A DNA stretch of 64,000 nucleotides from contig WHVD01000245.1 in NCBI GenBank assembly GCA_015178975.1, positions 33,438 to 97,437 on the forward strand, given 5' to 3'. Shown piece by piece: positions 13,290 through 24,139 of this stretch. The translations under genes and the position numbers were made by a program. Under the pieces are notes generated by a model. The model had not been told where the DNA came from and searched no databases. It saw nothing but the letters and a program-made list of their open reading frames with translations. Origin of the DNA: Hysterangium stoloniferum. Lineage: Eukaryota; Basidiomycota; Agaricomycetes; Hysterangiales; Hysterangiaceae. Positions within the stretch are counted from its first letter, which is position 1. Each line of letters opens with the position of its first letter.

Positions 13290-13424
13290 TGAGAAATACT
13301 TAAGAGTCATGGACGCGGGGGGGTTTGGGGGGCTTTGCCCCCCAACAAGCCGGAGCCTGCAGCGAAGTTGTGGGGCAGGTCACGAAGTGACCGCCCCGCA
13401 GCGTAGCAAGGGTTCCCAGGCTTG
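13290..13424 (+). repeat. Helitron 3' terminal cassette, unit A
   Basis: About 135 bp are shared by all four units. They begin with GAGAAATACTTAAGAGT and contain two palindromes: 13325-13345 (TTGGGGGGC-TTT-GCCCCCCAA) and 13372-13397 (a GGGGC and GGTCAC stem with a GAA loop). They end GGTTCCCAGGCTTG. A hairpin near the 3' end is the known Helitron terminator signal; two stacked palindromes are notable. Confidence 0.75.
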
Positions 13425-13714
13425 TCATATAAAGTAAAGTTGTACGGTGGGTGGTGGGTCCCGTTTTCCTTTTTTGGTACTGAGGGCGCCGCCAGGCGCC
13501 CGAGCCCCCATCATGGCACCACTAGGCGCCATGACATAAGCACCAAGTGGTGTGTGAGCACAGAGGCATTTCTGTGCCGGCGCGGAAGCAATTTTGCAAT
13601 CGTGGGAGCATTTTGGCCACCGCGGGACCTTTTCGGAACCTTTTGTGATGCTGTGGGAGCTTTTCGCGAGCTTTTTCAATGCCACAGGCATGTGTACAGG
13701 CACGGCACATCTAC

Positions 13715-14045
13715 GGTGCACCCACTCCCATCCACAGCGCACCCATCCACGGCGCACCCCATCCACGGTGCACCCCATCCATGGCGCACCCATCCACAGT
13801 GCACCCATCCATGGCGCACCTGCTCCCATCCACGGCGCACCCATCCACAGTGCACCTGCTCCCATCCACGGCACACCCATCCATGGCGCACCTGCTCCCA
13901 TCCATGGCACACACATCCACCGTGCACCCATCCACTGCGCACCCATCCAACATGCACCCATCCATGGGCACCCATCGCGCACCCATCCACCACGCACCTG
14001 CACCCATCCACTGCGCACCCACTCACATTCACAGCGCACCCTCTC
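13715..14045 (+). repeat. 15-bp minisatellite (CCATCCACGGCGCAC)
   Basis: About twenty imperfect copies of a 15-bp unit vary at a few positions (CACGGC, CACAGT, CATGGC), with occasional insertion of CTGCTCC. Because 15 is a multiple of three, long open frames such as 13711-14022 (minus) arise on both strands; I regard them as by-products. Unit B' has only about four copies at the same place. Confidence 0.85.
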
Positions 14046-15340
14046 TCTTTCCTCCAGGTGATGCGTGTACTCTTTCCTTCTCCCTCTGTCCTGTGCTAAT
14101 CCGCCTCCTCTCTCTTTCCTCCAGCGAGTGTGTGTACCATTTCCTTCTCTGTTCTCCTCTGATTGACCTCTTCTCTCTTTTGTCCACCCGGTGCGTGTAC
14201 CATTTCCTCTTTCTTTGTCCTCTGATCATCCTCCTCTCTTTCCTCCAGGTGCGTGTACTGTTTCCTTCTCTCTCCGTCCTCCTCTCATTGGGACCCTCTC
14301 TCTTTCCTCCAGCCGGTGCATCTACCATTTCCTTCTTCCTCTGTCCTGCACTGATTTACCTCCTCTCTCTTTCCTCCAGCTGGTGCGCATTCCATTTCCC
14401 TCTCTCTCTGTCCTCTTCTGATTGGCCCTCTCTCTTTCCTCCAGCCGGTGCGCATTCCCTTTCCCCTCTCTCTTTGTCCTCCTCTGATTGTCCCCCTCTC
14501 TTTCCTTCAGCCGGTGCACGTTCCATTTCCCTCTCTCTCTGTCCTCTTCTGATTGGCCCCCTCTCTTTCCTCCAGGTGTGTGTACCGTTTCCTTCTCTCT
14601 CCGTCCTCCTCTCATCGGGACCCTCTCTCTTTCCTCCAGCCGGTGCGTGTTCCATTTCCCTCTCTCTCTGTCCTCTTCTGATCGGCCCCCTCTCTTTCCT
14701 CCAGCTGGTGCGTGTACTGCTCCTTCTCCCTCTGTCCTCCTCTCTTTCCTCCAGCCGGTGCATGTACCATTTCCTCCTCCCTTCATCCTCCTCTCTCTTT
14801 CCTCTAGGAGGTGTGTGTACCGTTTCCTTCTCTCTTCGTCCTCTGATTGGCCTCCTCTCTCTTTCCTCTAGCCACTGCATGTACCGTTTCCTTCTCCCTT
14901 TGTCCTCCTCTCTCTTTTCTCCAGGAGGTCCGTGTCCACTTTCCTCCTCCCTCCGTCCTGCTCTGATTGGCCTTCTCTCTCCTTCCCCCAGCGAGTGCGT
15001 GTACTATTTCCTTCTCTCTCCATCCTGCTCTGATCTGCCCTCTCTCTTCCCTCCAGGTGGTTTGTGCACCCTTTCCTTCTCTTTTCATCCTGCCCTGATT
15101 GGCCTCCATTCTCTTTCCTCCAGCCAGTGCGTATTCCTCTGATTGGCCTCCTCTCTTTCCTGCAGTATGTGTCTACCATTTCCTTCTTCTACCATCCTCC
15201 TCTGACCAGCCCTCTCTTTCCTCCAGGTGGTGTGTGTACCCTTGCTTCAGTGAGTGTGTGTACTATTTCCTTCTCTCTTTGTCCAGCTGCTGTGTGTACT
15301 GTTTCCTTCTTCCTCCGTCCCCCTCTGATCGACCTCAATA
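14046..15340 (+). repeat. Pyrimidine-rich satellite, about 65-bp unit
   Basis: About twenty diverged copies follow the pattern CTCTTTCCTCCAG, (C)CGGTGCGTGTACC, ATTTCCTTCTCTCTCTGTC, CTCCTCTGATTGGCC. Each unit therefore has a polypyrimidine tract ending in CAG, like a 3' splice site, followed closely by GTGYGTGT, which is donor-like. The strand is strongly C+T biased. Frames are open on both strands, so coding is not supported. Confidence 0.85.
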
Positions 15341-15344
15341 AAAA

Positions 15345-15540
15345 ATCAGAATAATTCAAATAAAATATAATAAATGAATATAAAATGTTTAAAAATAAAA
15401 TAAATCGAAATGAAAAACAATAAAATAAAATAAAATTCAATAAATCAAAATAAAATACATTAAATCAAAATAAATAAATTGAGTGACCACAGTAATTACT
15501 CGCAGTTGAGAGTCAATTTAACCACTCTTTCCATTTGTAA
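15345..15540. other. AT-rich spacer in unit B
   Basis: Runs of AATAAAATAAAAT and TTCAATAAATC fill this spacer, which ends in a TGAGTGACCACAGTAATTACT block also present in unit B' at about 25784. No gene is seen. Confidence 0.6.
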
Positions 15541-15880
15541 TCATTGTTTCCTTTTGTAACCATTGTCTCCTTTGTAACCATTGTTTCCTTTGTAACCTTT
15601 GTTTCCTTTTGTAACTGTTGTTTTCTTTTCCCTTTGTCACAGTTGTTCCCTTTTGTAACCGTTGATTCCTTTGTAACTGTTGATTCCTTTGTAACCGTTG
15701 ATTCCTTTGTAACCGTTGATTCCTTTGTAACCGTTGATTCCTTTGTAACCGTTGATTCCTTTGTAACCGTTGATTTCTTTTGTAACTGTTGATTTCTTTT
15801 GTAACCTTTGATTTCTTTTGTAACCTTTGTATCCTTCCTTTGTAACCGGTGTTTTCTATGTAACCGTTGTTTCCTTTATA
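15541..15880 (+). repeat. 18-bp minisatellite (TTTGTAACCGTTGATTCC)
   Basis: An array of roughly 18-bp units starts with degenerate TTTGTAACCATTGTTTCC copies and becomes regular between about 15650 and 15790. Unit B' has a shorter array of the same family at about 25826-25950. Confidence 0.8.
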
Positions 15881-15965
15881 ACACTCTCCATTCCCTGAAC
15901 ACTTTCTGTCTAACGCGACTTTCCATTCTAATGCAACTTTCCATTCTAATGCAACTTTCCGTTCT

Positions 15966-16490
15966 AAAGTGACTTTCTGTTCTAAAGTGACTTTCTGTTC
16001 TAAAGTGACTTTCTGTTCTAAAGTGACTTTCTGTTCTAAAGTGACTTTCTGTTCTAAAGTGACTTTCTGTTCTAAAGTGACTTTCTGTTCTAAAGTGACT
16101 TTCTGTTCTAAAGTGACTTTCTGTTCTAAAGTGACTTTCTGTTCTAAAGTGACTTTCTGTTCTAAAGTGACTTTCTGTTCTAAAGTGACTTTCTGTTCTA
16201 AAGTGACTTTCTGTTCTAAAGTGACTTTCTGTTCTAAAGTGACTTTCTGTTCTAAAGTGACTTTCTGTTCTAAAGTGACTTTCTGTTCTAAAGTGACTTT
16301 CTGTTCTAAAGTGACTTTCTGTTCTAAAGTGACTTTCTGTTCTAAAGTGACTTTCTGTTCTAAAGTGACTTTCTGTTCTAAAGTGACTTTCTGTTCTAAA
16401 GTGACTTTCTGTTCTAAAGTGACTTTCTGTTCTAAAGTGACTTTCTGTTCTAAAGTGACTTTCTGTTCTAAAGTGACTTTCTGTTCTAAC
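15966..16490 (+). repeat. Perfect 18-bp array (GTTCTAAAGTGACTTTCT), about 29 copies
   Basis: About 29 head-to-tail copies show no visible variation, preceded by three diverged copies (GTTCTAATGCAACTTTCC type, 15905-15965). The open frame running through it (TFCSKV repeated) exists only because the period is a multiple of three. Unit B' has an 18-bp array in the same place with a different core. Confidence 0.95.
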
Positions 16491-16514
16491 AGCTTCCCTT
16501 TTGGAACAATGGGC

Positions 16515-16649
16515 CTCAGAAATACTTAAGAGTTGTCGATGCGGGGGGGTTTGGGGGCTTCGCCCCCCAACAAGCCGGAGCCCGCAGCAAAGTTGTGGGG
16601 CAGGTCACGAAGTGACCGCCCCACAGCGTAGCAAGGGTTCCCAGGCTTG
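16515..16649 (+). repeat. Helitron 3' terminal cassette, unit B
   Basis: This is nearly identical to the cassette of unit A: CAGAAATACTTAAGAGT, the G-run/C-run palindrome at about 16552-16568, the GGTCAC-GAA-GTGACC palindrome at about 16597-16620, and GGTTCCCAGGCTTG at the end. Confidence 0.75.
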
Positions 16650-16999
16650 TCAATATATAGTAAAGTTGCTTGGTGCGTGGTGGGCATTTTTGGGCGCCGA
16701 AGGCGCCCTAATTCGTGAGGGCACGGAGTGCCCGAGCTTCTTCCCCCATCAGGGTCGAAAAATCCCGATGAGGGCGCATCAGTGCCCGAAGCTTCTGTGT
16801 GGGAGAGTCTGACTAATATTAGCACCGGAACATTATTAGTCATCACGGGAGCAAATACGGAGCCTTTTTGGCATTCGTGGGAGCATTTCTGCACTCGCAG
16901 GAGCTTTCTTGGCGCCGCGGGAGTATTCCTCGCGTGTGGGAACATTTTTGGGCCTTAGCCGTGGGAAGCCCGGAAGCCCGCTGTAAAGCCTTGAGGCTG

Positions 17000-18103
17000 C
17001 CACAGCTTCTCCTTTCCCCTCTCCCTCCCCTAGCTTTTTGCTCCTTAATTTGTGAGGGGTTACTTTTTGGAATATTTCTTGAGGGCTTTGGGCTCATACC
17101 AAGGTGTGTTGAGGCCTCTATTTAATTGCATTAAATTTCACTTTTTTAATAATTAAATATATTATTCTGCAGTCAGAGTCTCACCATCCACTGGCCCTGG
17201 ACCCTCCATATTGAACATTTATCATCTCTGAAGCCTTCCTCAACTCCTCAGGCAATATAAAAGCTGTGGTGAGCTCCTATCTATTATTATTTAATTTTCG
17301 CTTTTTTTAATGATTAAATAATTTATTTGCAGTCAAATTACCCTTTCCTGGGTATTATTCTCATTGGGATATACAGTCTGAAGGCTCCCCTACAATCCCA
17401 GGTATGTTTTGGGCTTTATCATGCTGTTTTAATTTATTTATGCATTATTCTTCATGTTTTTGGCCTATTTTAAACTTATTTCTCTGAATTTTGGTTCCCT
17501 GGGACTTTTCATTACTTATTTGAGTCCTATCTGTGAGTATAGGTGGAGTACTGAAGGTGAGTCCTGTCCCTATAATTAATTTTGTCTTTTTTGACTTAGA
17601 TATTATTCATACAGTGAAGTTGACCCTCTATTCTGTGCCTCATTCTTACTGGAAGATATAACATACTTCCAGGTTAGTATTAGTACTTTCTCTCATGCTG
17701 TTAAAAAAAAAATATTTATGCATTATTTTTCGCATTTTTGGGCTATTTTAGACCTATTTGTCTGAACTCCCTTTCTCTGGCACTCTCTACTGTTTTTGTG
17801 ACTGCTCCCTATTGGTATAAGTGGAGTATTGAAAGTGTGTCCTTTCCCTGTAATTGGTTTCACTATTTTCTACTTAGATATAATTTATACAGTTAGAATT
17901 GACCTTCCATTCTGTGGCTTTTGAAACAACTCCAGGTTAGTATTAATACCTTCTCTGAGACTATAAAAGATTATTCATGCTTTTCGTTTCATATTTTTGA
18001 CCTATGTTAGCCTAATTGACTCCAACTCACTCCCCCTGCTCTCTTCCCCCCTCTTTTGCAGGCTTTCTGTCTCTGCTGCTACTGTTGTCATTGCTGTATT
18101 ATT
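17000..18103 (+). other. Helitron A' leader
   Basis: The AT-rich leader is related to that of unit A, with repeated blocks (TTTATGCATTATT, TAGGTGGAGTA, CTTCCAGGTTAGTATTAGTA) at about 17400-17680 and 17700-17950, and a TTTTGCAG acceptor-like site at 18052-18061 just before the start region. No separate gene is seen. Confidence 0.45.
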
Positions 18104-21100
18104 ATGGATCGAACACCTGAGCGTGATCAGGAGGAGGAGCGAAGCCAGCGTAGGGCACAATTACAAATGACATCTCCATCTGATCGTCATCGACGTTTAA
18201 CTGTGAATTCTAATATACCACTCCCTCCTCGACCATTTGGAGATCTCCCTGTTGGTAGAGGTCAACCTAATAACCCATTTTTGGTTGCTCAGCCAGGTGG
18301 CTCTACTGTAGGTGGCTCTACTACAGGTGGCTCTACTGCAGGTGGCTCTGCTGCAGGTGGCTCTGCTGCAGGTGGCTCTGCTGCAGGTGGCTCTGCTGCA
18401 GGTGGCTCTGCTGCAAGTGGCTCTGCTGCAAGTGGCTCTGCTGAAAATGGCTCTGCTCCAGTTCGCTCTGATACAATGACTGACTTGCTTAATCAGTATA
18501 GAGATTTGCCACCATTAATACCTGTTCGGCAGAGACAGAGGCAGAGGCGTGGACAAGGAAATGCAGTTACTCAAATGCAGCAACCAATTTTGCAGGTAGC
18601 ACCACGTGTACAGCAGGGTCATCAACCAGCAAATGCACTTATTCAGCCACAGGCATCAGGTCATATACAAGGCAATGTAGCTGTAGCTGCTCAGCTGCAG
18701 CAACCAATTTTGCAATTAGCACCTGAAGCTGTCCAGCCTGTAGTTGGCTCTGCTGCAGTAGCTGCTCTGTATACTCAGCATAATCCTTTACCACAATTAC
18801 ATCAACCTGCTCAACTGCAGCCACCAGTTTTACAGTCAGCACCACATGCACAGCATGGTCATCAACCAGGAAATGTACCTGCACCAGTACAGCAAAATCA
18901 TCCACAAGTCCAGGCACAGCTACCCATTTTGCAGTTAGCACCACTACAGCATCACCATCTACCTGGAAATCAAGCTGCACAACAACAACAACTACCTATT
19001 TTGCAGTGGGCACCACCACAGCATCACCATCCACCTGGAAATCCAGCTGCACAACCACCACCACCACCACCTATTTTGCAGTGGGCACCACCACAGCTTC
19101 ACCATCCACCTGGAAATCCAGTCCCACAACTTCAGGAACAGGTACCCATTTTGCAGTGGGCACCACCACAACTTCACCATCCACCTGAAAATCCAGTCCC
19201 ACAACATCAGGCACAGGTACCCATTTTGCAATTAGCTCCACCACAGCCCCACCATCCACCTGGAAATCCAGTCCCACAACTTCAGGCACAGGTACCCATT
19301 TTGCAGTTAGCCCCACCACAACCCCACCATCCACCTGGAAATCCAGTTCCACAACAACAACAACAACCACCTATTGTGCAGTGGGCACCACCACAGATTC
19401 ACTATCCACCTGGAAATCCAGTTCCACAACAGCTACAGCTATAGTTAGCCCCACCTCCAGCTATTCCCCCACCTCCAGCCATTTTACAGCCTGCAGCCAT
19501 GCTTCCACCTCCACCTCCCATTCCACAATTACCTATTGGACGGCAACCTGTTGTGGAGGAGAGATTCACAAGACATGACTTGGGACCTATGAACATACAG
19601 TGTCCAGCCTGTGGAGCTTTGCACTGGATGGATGAGCGTGTGGCAAATAGCTCTAAGACACATCCAAAATTTGGCAAGTGTTGCAAGCAAGGAAAGGTGG
19701 CCCTTCCAATACTTGAGCCAGTCCCTCACACTTTAAGGTCTCTTATAGAAGGTAATACAGATAATAGCAGGGAATTTCTCAAGAATATTCGTGCCTATAA
19801 TAATGCTTTTGCATTTACATCACTGGGTGTCAATTTGGATGAGTCTGTCTTGCAAGGTGGTGGTGGCCCATATGTCTTCAAAATCCATGGGGAATTGTAT
19901 CACCAGCATGGTTCCTTGATTCCTTATGGAGAGGGTGTAGCACGTAGTTATGCTCAGCTTTACATCCATGATCCTGCATTGGCACAGGAGCATGGACAGA
20001 TGCAGGCATTGCAGCAGAGGCAGAATCACAGGGCAAATAGAAGCCTAAACAACCAAACCTTTTCTGACTTGCAGGATATGATGGAGCAATATAATCCCTT
20101 TATACAACTCTATCGCCAGGCACATGAGCGATTGAGGACACAGGCAGAGACTCCAAGGTTGCATGTCAGGCTGAGCTACAAGGCTTTTAATGATCCCAGA
20201 TGGTACAACCTTCCAACCGGTGATGAACTTGCAGTTATTCTTCCTAGAGAGGGTGACACAGGTCGTGGTGATCCAAGGGATATTATTGTTCAGAGGAGGG
20301 GGGGCCAGTTCCATCATGTCCATGAAGCACAGGCCATTTATACACCCCTTCATTATGTCGTGCTCTTCCCCAGGGGTGAGCGTGGTTGGTCATGGGATAT
20401 TCCCTATGCAAATCAAAGTTGGCAGCCCCAGCCTGGACAGTAGGATGAAGGTGAAGATGAAGAAAAAAGTCGGAAAGTGACCCAATGTGAATATTATGCC
20501 TATCGCCTATTTCCCAGAGCATATGAAGCCATGACCCTTTTTTATGCACAAAAGCTATTCCAGCAGTATATTGTCAATGCTTGGGCAGTAACAGAGCAGC
20601 GCAGATTGAGATTTCTTAGGGATAATCAACCAAGGTTACGTGCAGAACTCTACAACCAGGTGGTTGATGCATTTACAAAACAGGATATCAGTACAGATGC
20701 CAATAGTATTGGCCAGAGGGTCATACTCCCTTCTACATTTACTGACAGTTCAAGGGATATGAGACAAAGTCTACAAATTTCATTTGCAATGGCACGCAAG
20801 TATGGCAATGCCAGCTGCTTCATCACCATGACAGCCAATCCCAAGTGGAAGGAGGTTACTGATGAATTGCTTCCTGGACAGACTGCTGCTGATTGTCCTG
20901 ATTTGGTCTCCCGTGTCTTTGCTGCCAAGAAGGCTAAGTTGCTCAAGATGATTACAGAGGACCAGATCTTTGGGAGAACAGTAGCCCATATCCATGTCAT
21001 TGAATTCCATAAGCGGGGTCTTCCACACATGCACTGCCTCATATGGTTTGATGACCAGAATAAGCCAAGGACATCAGAAGATGTTGACTCATTTGTTTCT

Positions 21101-23783
21101 GCCTGTTTTCCAGATCCTGAAACACATCCCAGACTATTGAATTTAGTAGGTCAACTCATGACCCATGGTCCCTGTGGAGCTGAACATCCAAATGCTGCCT
21201 GTATGGTTGACAAGAAGTGCAGTAAATACTATCCAAAGGATTGGTGTGAAGCCACCGTTGTCAATGAGGAAGGCTATCCAACATATGCTCGCCCCAACAA
21301 TGGAAGAGTTTATGAAACTCCCAAGTTTACATATGACAACAGACATGTTGTCCCTTACTCCCCCATTTTGATTCTCACCTTTGAATGCCACATCAATGTA
21401 GAGTTGACCTTTACCAATAGGTCAATGAAGTACATGCATAAATACTGCTACAAGGGCCATGATCGTACAACTATGGAATTTGGAAGGACACCAGATGAGA
21501 TTCAACAGTACCTTGATGCACGTTATGTCAGTGCACATGAGTCTGTCTGGCGGTTAATGTGTAATGAACTCCACACCCAGGTTCCTGCAGTAATGGCACT
21601 TAAAGTCCATCTCCCTGGGGAAAACACTGTACTTTTTGATGGTGATCAAGGTCCTGCTGAGGCTTTACAAAGGGCAGAGCTTTCAGGGACAACTCTTATG
21701 GCCTATTTTGAAGCTAATGCCAAAGGTCTCATTGGTTATAATGGACAGTGTGCCCAGGATACATTTTATATGGATTTTCCTGAGTATTTCAAATTTGTAC
21801 CCAAGAAGAAATCATGGAAGCCACATCAAAGTGGGTTTTCAATAGGGCATATTCATTTTGTCAATATTGCCAGTGGGGAAAGATTCCACCTACATACTTT
21901 GCTCACTGTTGTCAAAGGTGCCACTTCATTTGAACAGCTCAGGACCTTTCAGGGTGAGACTTATCCTACATTTCAACAAGCCTGTGTGGCACGTGGTTTG
22001 CTTGAAGATGACCACCAGTGGCACATGTGCCTCAGAGAAGCCAGTGGTATACAATCTGGGTTTCAACTGAGGAGGTTATTTGCCATCATTTTGACCATGT
22101 CCTCCCCTGCACAACCCCATGAACTCTGGAATGACTTCAAAGTATTTCTTTGTGATGATTTGGAGTTCATACTTCAGCAAAAACATGGTATTGAGAATCC
22201 ATCACCAATCCAGGTTTATGACTTTGGTCTCTATGAAATTGATAAGATCCTACGCTATTCTGGAACGTCCCTCTCATACTATCCAACCATGCCAAACTGC
22301 ACTGATAATTGGGATACCATTGTTGGCAACCATCTCATTAAGGAGCAAAAGAGTTATAATATTCAACATGAGCTTGCCAGTGCCCAAGCTAATCTTGAAA
22401 AGTGCAATCCTGAACAACATGCTGCCTTTGAGACTATCATGAAGGCAGTGAATGAGCAACAAGAAGGCAAATTGTTCTTTGTCAATGGTCCAGGAGGCAC
22501 TGGCAAGTCCTTTGTATGGAATACTCTGGCACATGCATGTAGGGCCAAGGGCTACATTGTGCTTTGTGTGGCATCCTCTGGAATTGCATCAATGATTCTC
22601 AAGGGTGGTCGTACTTCTCACAGCACATTTTCAATCCCTGTTCCCTGTGAGAAGGATGCTCTATGTCATATCAAAAAGGGATCACAAAAGGCAGAACTCA
22701 TGAAGGAAGTGCGACTGATTATCTGGCATGAAGTTCCTATGCAGTCATGTTTCACATGTGAGGCAGTTGACAGAACCCTAAGGGATTTATTAGACAAGGA
22801 GGATGTTCCCTTTGGGGGGATTCCTGTTGCCTGGGGAGGTGACTTCCAGCAGACTTTGCCTGTTGTACCCAAGGGTTCAAAAGAACAGATCATTGGACAA
22901 TGTATCCAGAAATCAGAACTCTGGAAGCATATCAAGATACTATTCTTGAAAAAGAATATGCGGGTGGATCAGGATGATCCAGAAAGTGAACAGTTTGCTC
23001 AGTGGCTCTTGGATGTAGGCCATGGAAAGGATTTGCCTTTATCATACAATGGATATCCCTCCTCATATGATCTGTGGTCCAGAAATGTCTGATCTAATTG
23101 CTGAGATATATCCAGACATCCATGTGGATAGAGACCAAAGAGATTGGCAAGATGAAGACTTCTTAGACCGGGCAATTCTGTGTCCAAGAAATTCAGAGGT
23201 GGATGAAATTAATTCAGAACTTCTGAATAAATTTCCAGGGGAGAGTCGGATGTACCACAGTGCTGATACTGCAGAGGGAGACAGCGAGACAGAGATGTAT
23301 CCTGTAGAGTATTTGAACAGCCTGAACTTTGGTGGAATCTCTCCAAGTCGACTTGAGATGAAGCCAGGAGTACCTTTGATGCTGTTATGGAATATAGATC
23401 CACAGAGGGGACTTTTCAATGGGACACGATTGCAACTGTTGAAAATGGAAAATAATTTGCTTCAAGTGCGGATCCTAACTGGACCATGTACTGGGCAACC
23501 TGCATTTATTTCACGGGTGAAAATCATTACAAATGATGATCAACTGCCATTTAAACTGCATCGTATTCAGTTTCCAGTGCGGTTAGCATTTGCAATGACT
23601 ATTAACAAGTCACAGGGACAGTCTTTGAAGGTGGTGGGAATAGATTTGAGAATGGCAGTATTTGGACATGGACAATTGTATGTGGGACTTTCAAGAGGAA
23701 GAAGTTGGAATAGGATAAAAATATTATTAAAGGAGAAAAAGAGAACTGCGAATATAGTGTACAAAGATGTATTATTAGATTGA
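18104..23783 (+). pseudogene. Helitron Rep-helicase (RepHel), copy 2, disrupted
   Basis: It has the same architecture as copy 1: about a dozen GGS-type five-residue repeats (18290-18465), Pro/Gln/His repeats with a period of about 25 residues (18580-19440), CPACGALHW...FGKCC (19602-19687), the HUH motif GLPHMH (about 21020), KYMHKYCYKG (about 21430), GPGGTGKSF (about 22490) and the helicase C-terminus to 23783. Lesions: TAG 19442-19444 and TAG 20441-20443, both CAG in copy 1, and a 2-bp deletion at about 23038 that shifts the helicase frame. The Walker B Asp is changed to His (IIWHEV, codon 22727-22729; copy 1 has GAT), which should abolish ATP hydrolysis. Otherwise the long central frame (20477-23092) is undamaged, so this copy is slightly better preserved than copy 1. 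Confidence 0.9.
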
Positions 23784-23844
23784 AGATTTAATGTATTTTG
23801 TTTGATTGAAAATCTGTAAGAGTATGATAAAAACTTAGAAGTAC

Positions 23845-23968
23845 ACAGAAATACTTAAAAGTTGTCGACGTGGGGGGGTTCGCCCCCAACAAGCCGGAGC
23901 CCGCAGCGGAGTTGTGGGGCCAGTCGCAAAGCGACTGCCCCGCAACATAGCAAGGGTTCCCAGGCTTG
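23845..23968 (+). repeat. Helitron 3' terminal cassette, unit A'
   Basis: It has the same order as in A and B but with a shortened first palindrome (GGGGGGGTTCGCCCCC, 23872-23887). The second stem has compensating changes (CAGTCGC-AAA-GCGACTG), so the pairing is kept although the bases differ. It ends GGTTCCCAGGCTTG. Confidence 0.75.
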
Positions 23969-24139
23969 TCCAATAAGTGAAAGTAGCATGGTGGGTCCGT
24001 GGGTGCTTTGAGGCACCGGGCCCGCCCGTAAAAGGCAGGTAAAAGGTACCATCAGCTTAGTCACCTCCTTAGTCAGCACGAAATCCACCGTGCACCCATC
24101 CACCACGCACCCATCCACGCACCCACTCCCATTCACAGC

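Larger units (their letters stand above)
6296..13424 (+). mobile_element. Helitron unit A, RepHel-bearing (rolling-circle transposon)
   Basis: The left end is placed at a TC (6296) followed by sequence shared with the starts of the next units (TTGTACGGTGGGTGGTGGG at about 6304). The right end is the CTTG at 13421-13424 after two GC-rich hairpins; the next unit begins with TC immediately. Helitrons normally start TC and end CTRR, so CTTG is a near match only. The unit holds a GC-rich subterminal region with partly repeated GCGGGAG motifs (6360-6610), an AT-rich leader, the damaged Rep-helicase gene and a 3' region with hairpins. It is followed without a gap by unit B. The left limit is uncertain by about 10 bp, because the left flank is a degenerate pseudogene. 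Confidence 0.8.
13425..16649 (+). mobile_element. Non-autonomous Helitron unit B
   Basis: The unit starts with TCATATAAAGTAAAGTTG directly after the CTTG of unit A and ends with CTTG at 16646-16649. Its first 30 bases match the start of unit A and its last 130 match the shared 3' cassette, but it has no Rep-helicase sequence. The interior is a GC-rich subterminal region (13440-13700), then four minisatellite blocks annotated separately. Mobilisation in trans by an A-type RepHel is inferred from the shared ends. Confidence 0.7.
16650..23968 (+). mobile_element. Helitron unit A', RepHel-bearing
   Basis: The unit starts TCAATATATAGTAAAGTTGC directly after the CTTG of unit B and ends with CTTG at 23965-23968. 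Subterminal sequence, leader, RepHel gene and 3' cassette match unit A in the same order. Differences from A include the RepHel lesions, repeat numbers in the coding minisatellites and a shorter first hairpin in the 3' cassette. The two A units were thus copies of one parent that diverged separately. Confidence 0.85.

Noticed and set aside
15966-16490. CRISPR-like array
   Set aside because: There are no spacers; units are directly adjacent, and the organism is a fungus.
15969-16529. 186-codon frame of TFCSKV repeats
   Set aside because: It is a product of the 18-bp array; no conserved start or neighbouring exon.
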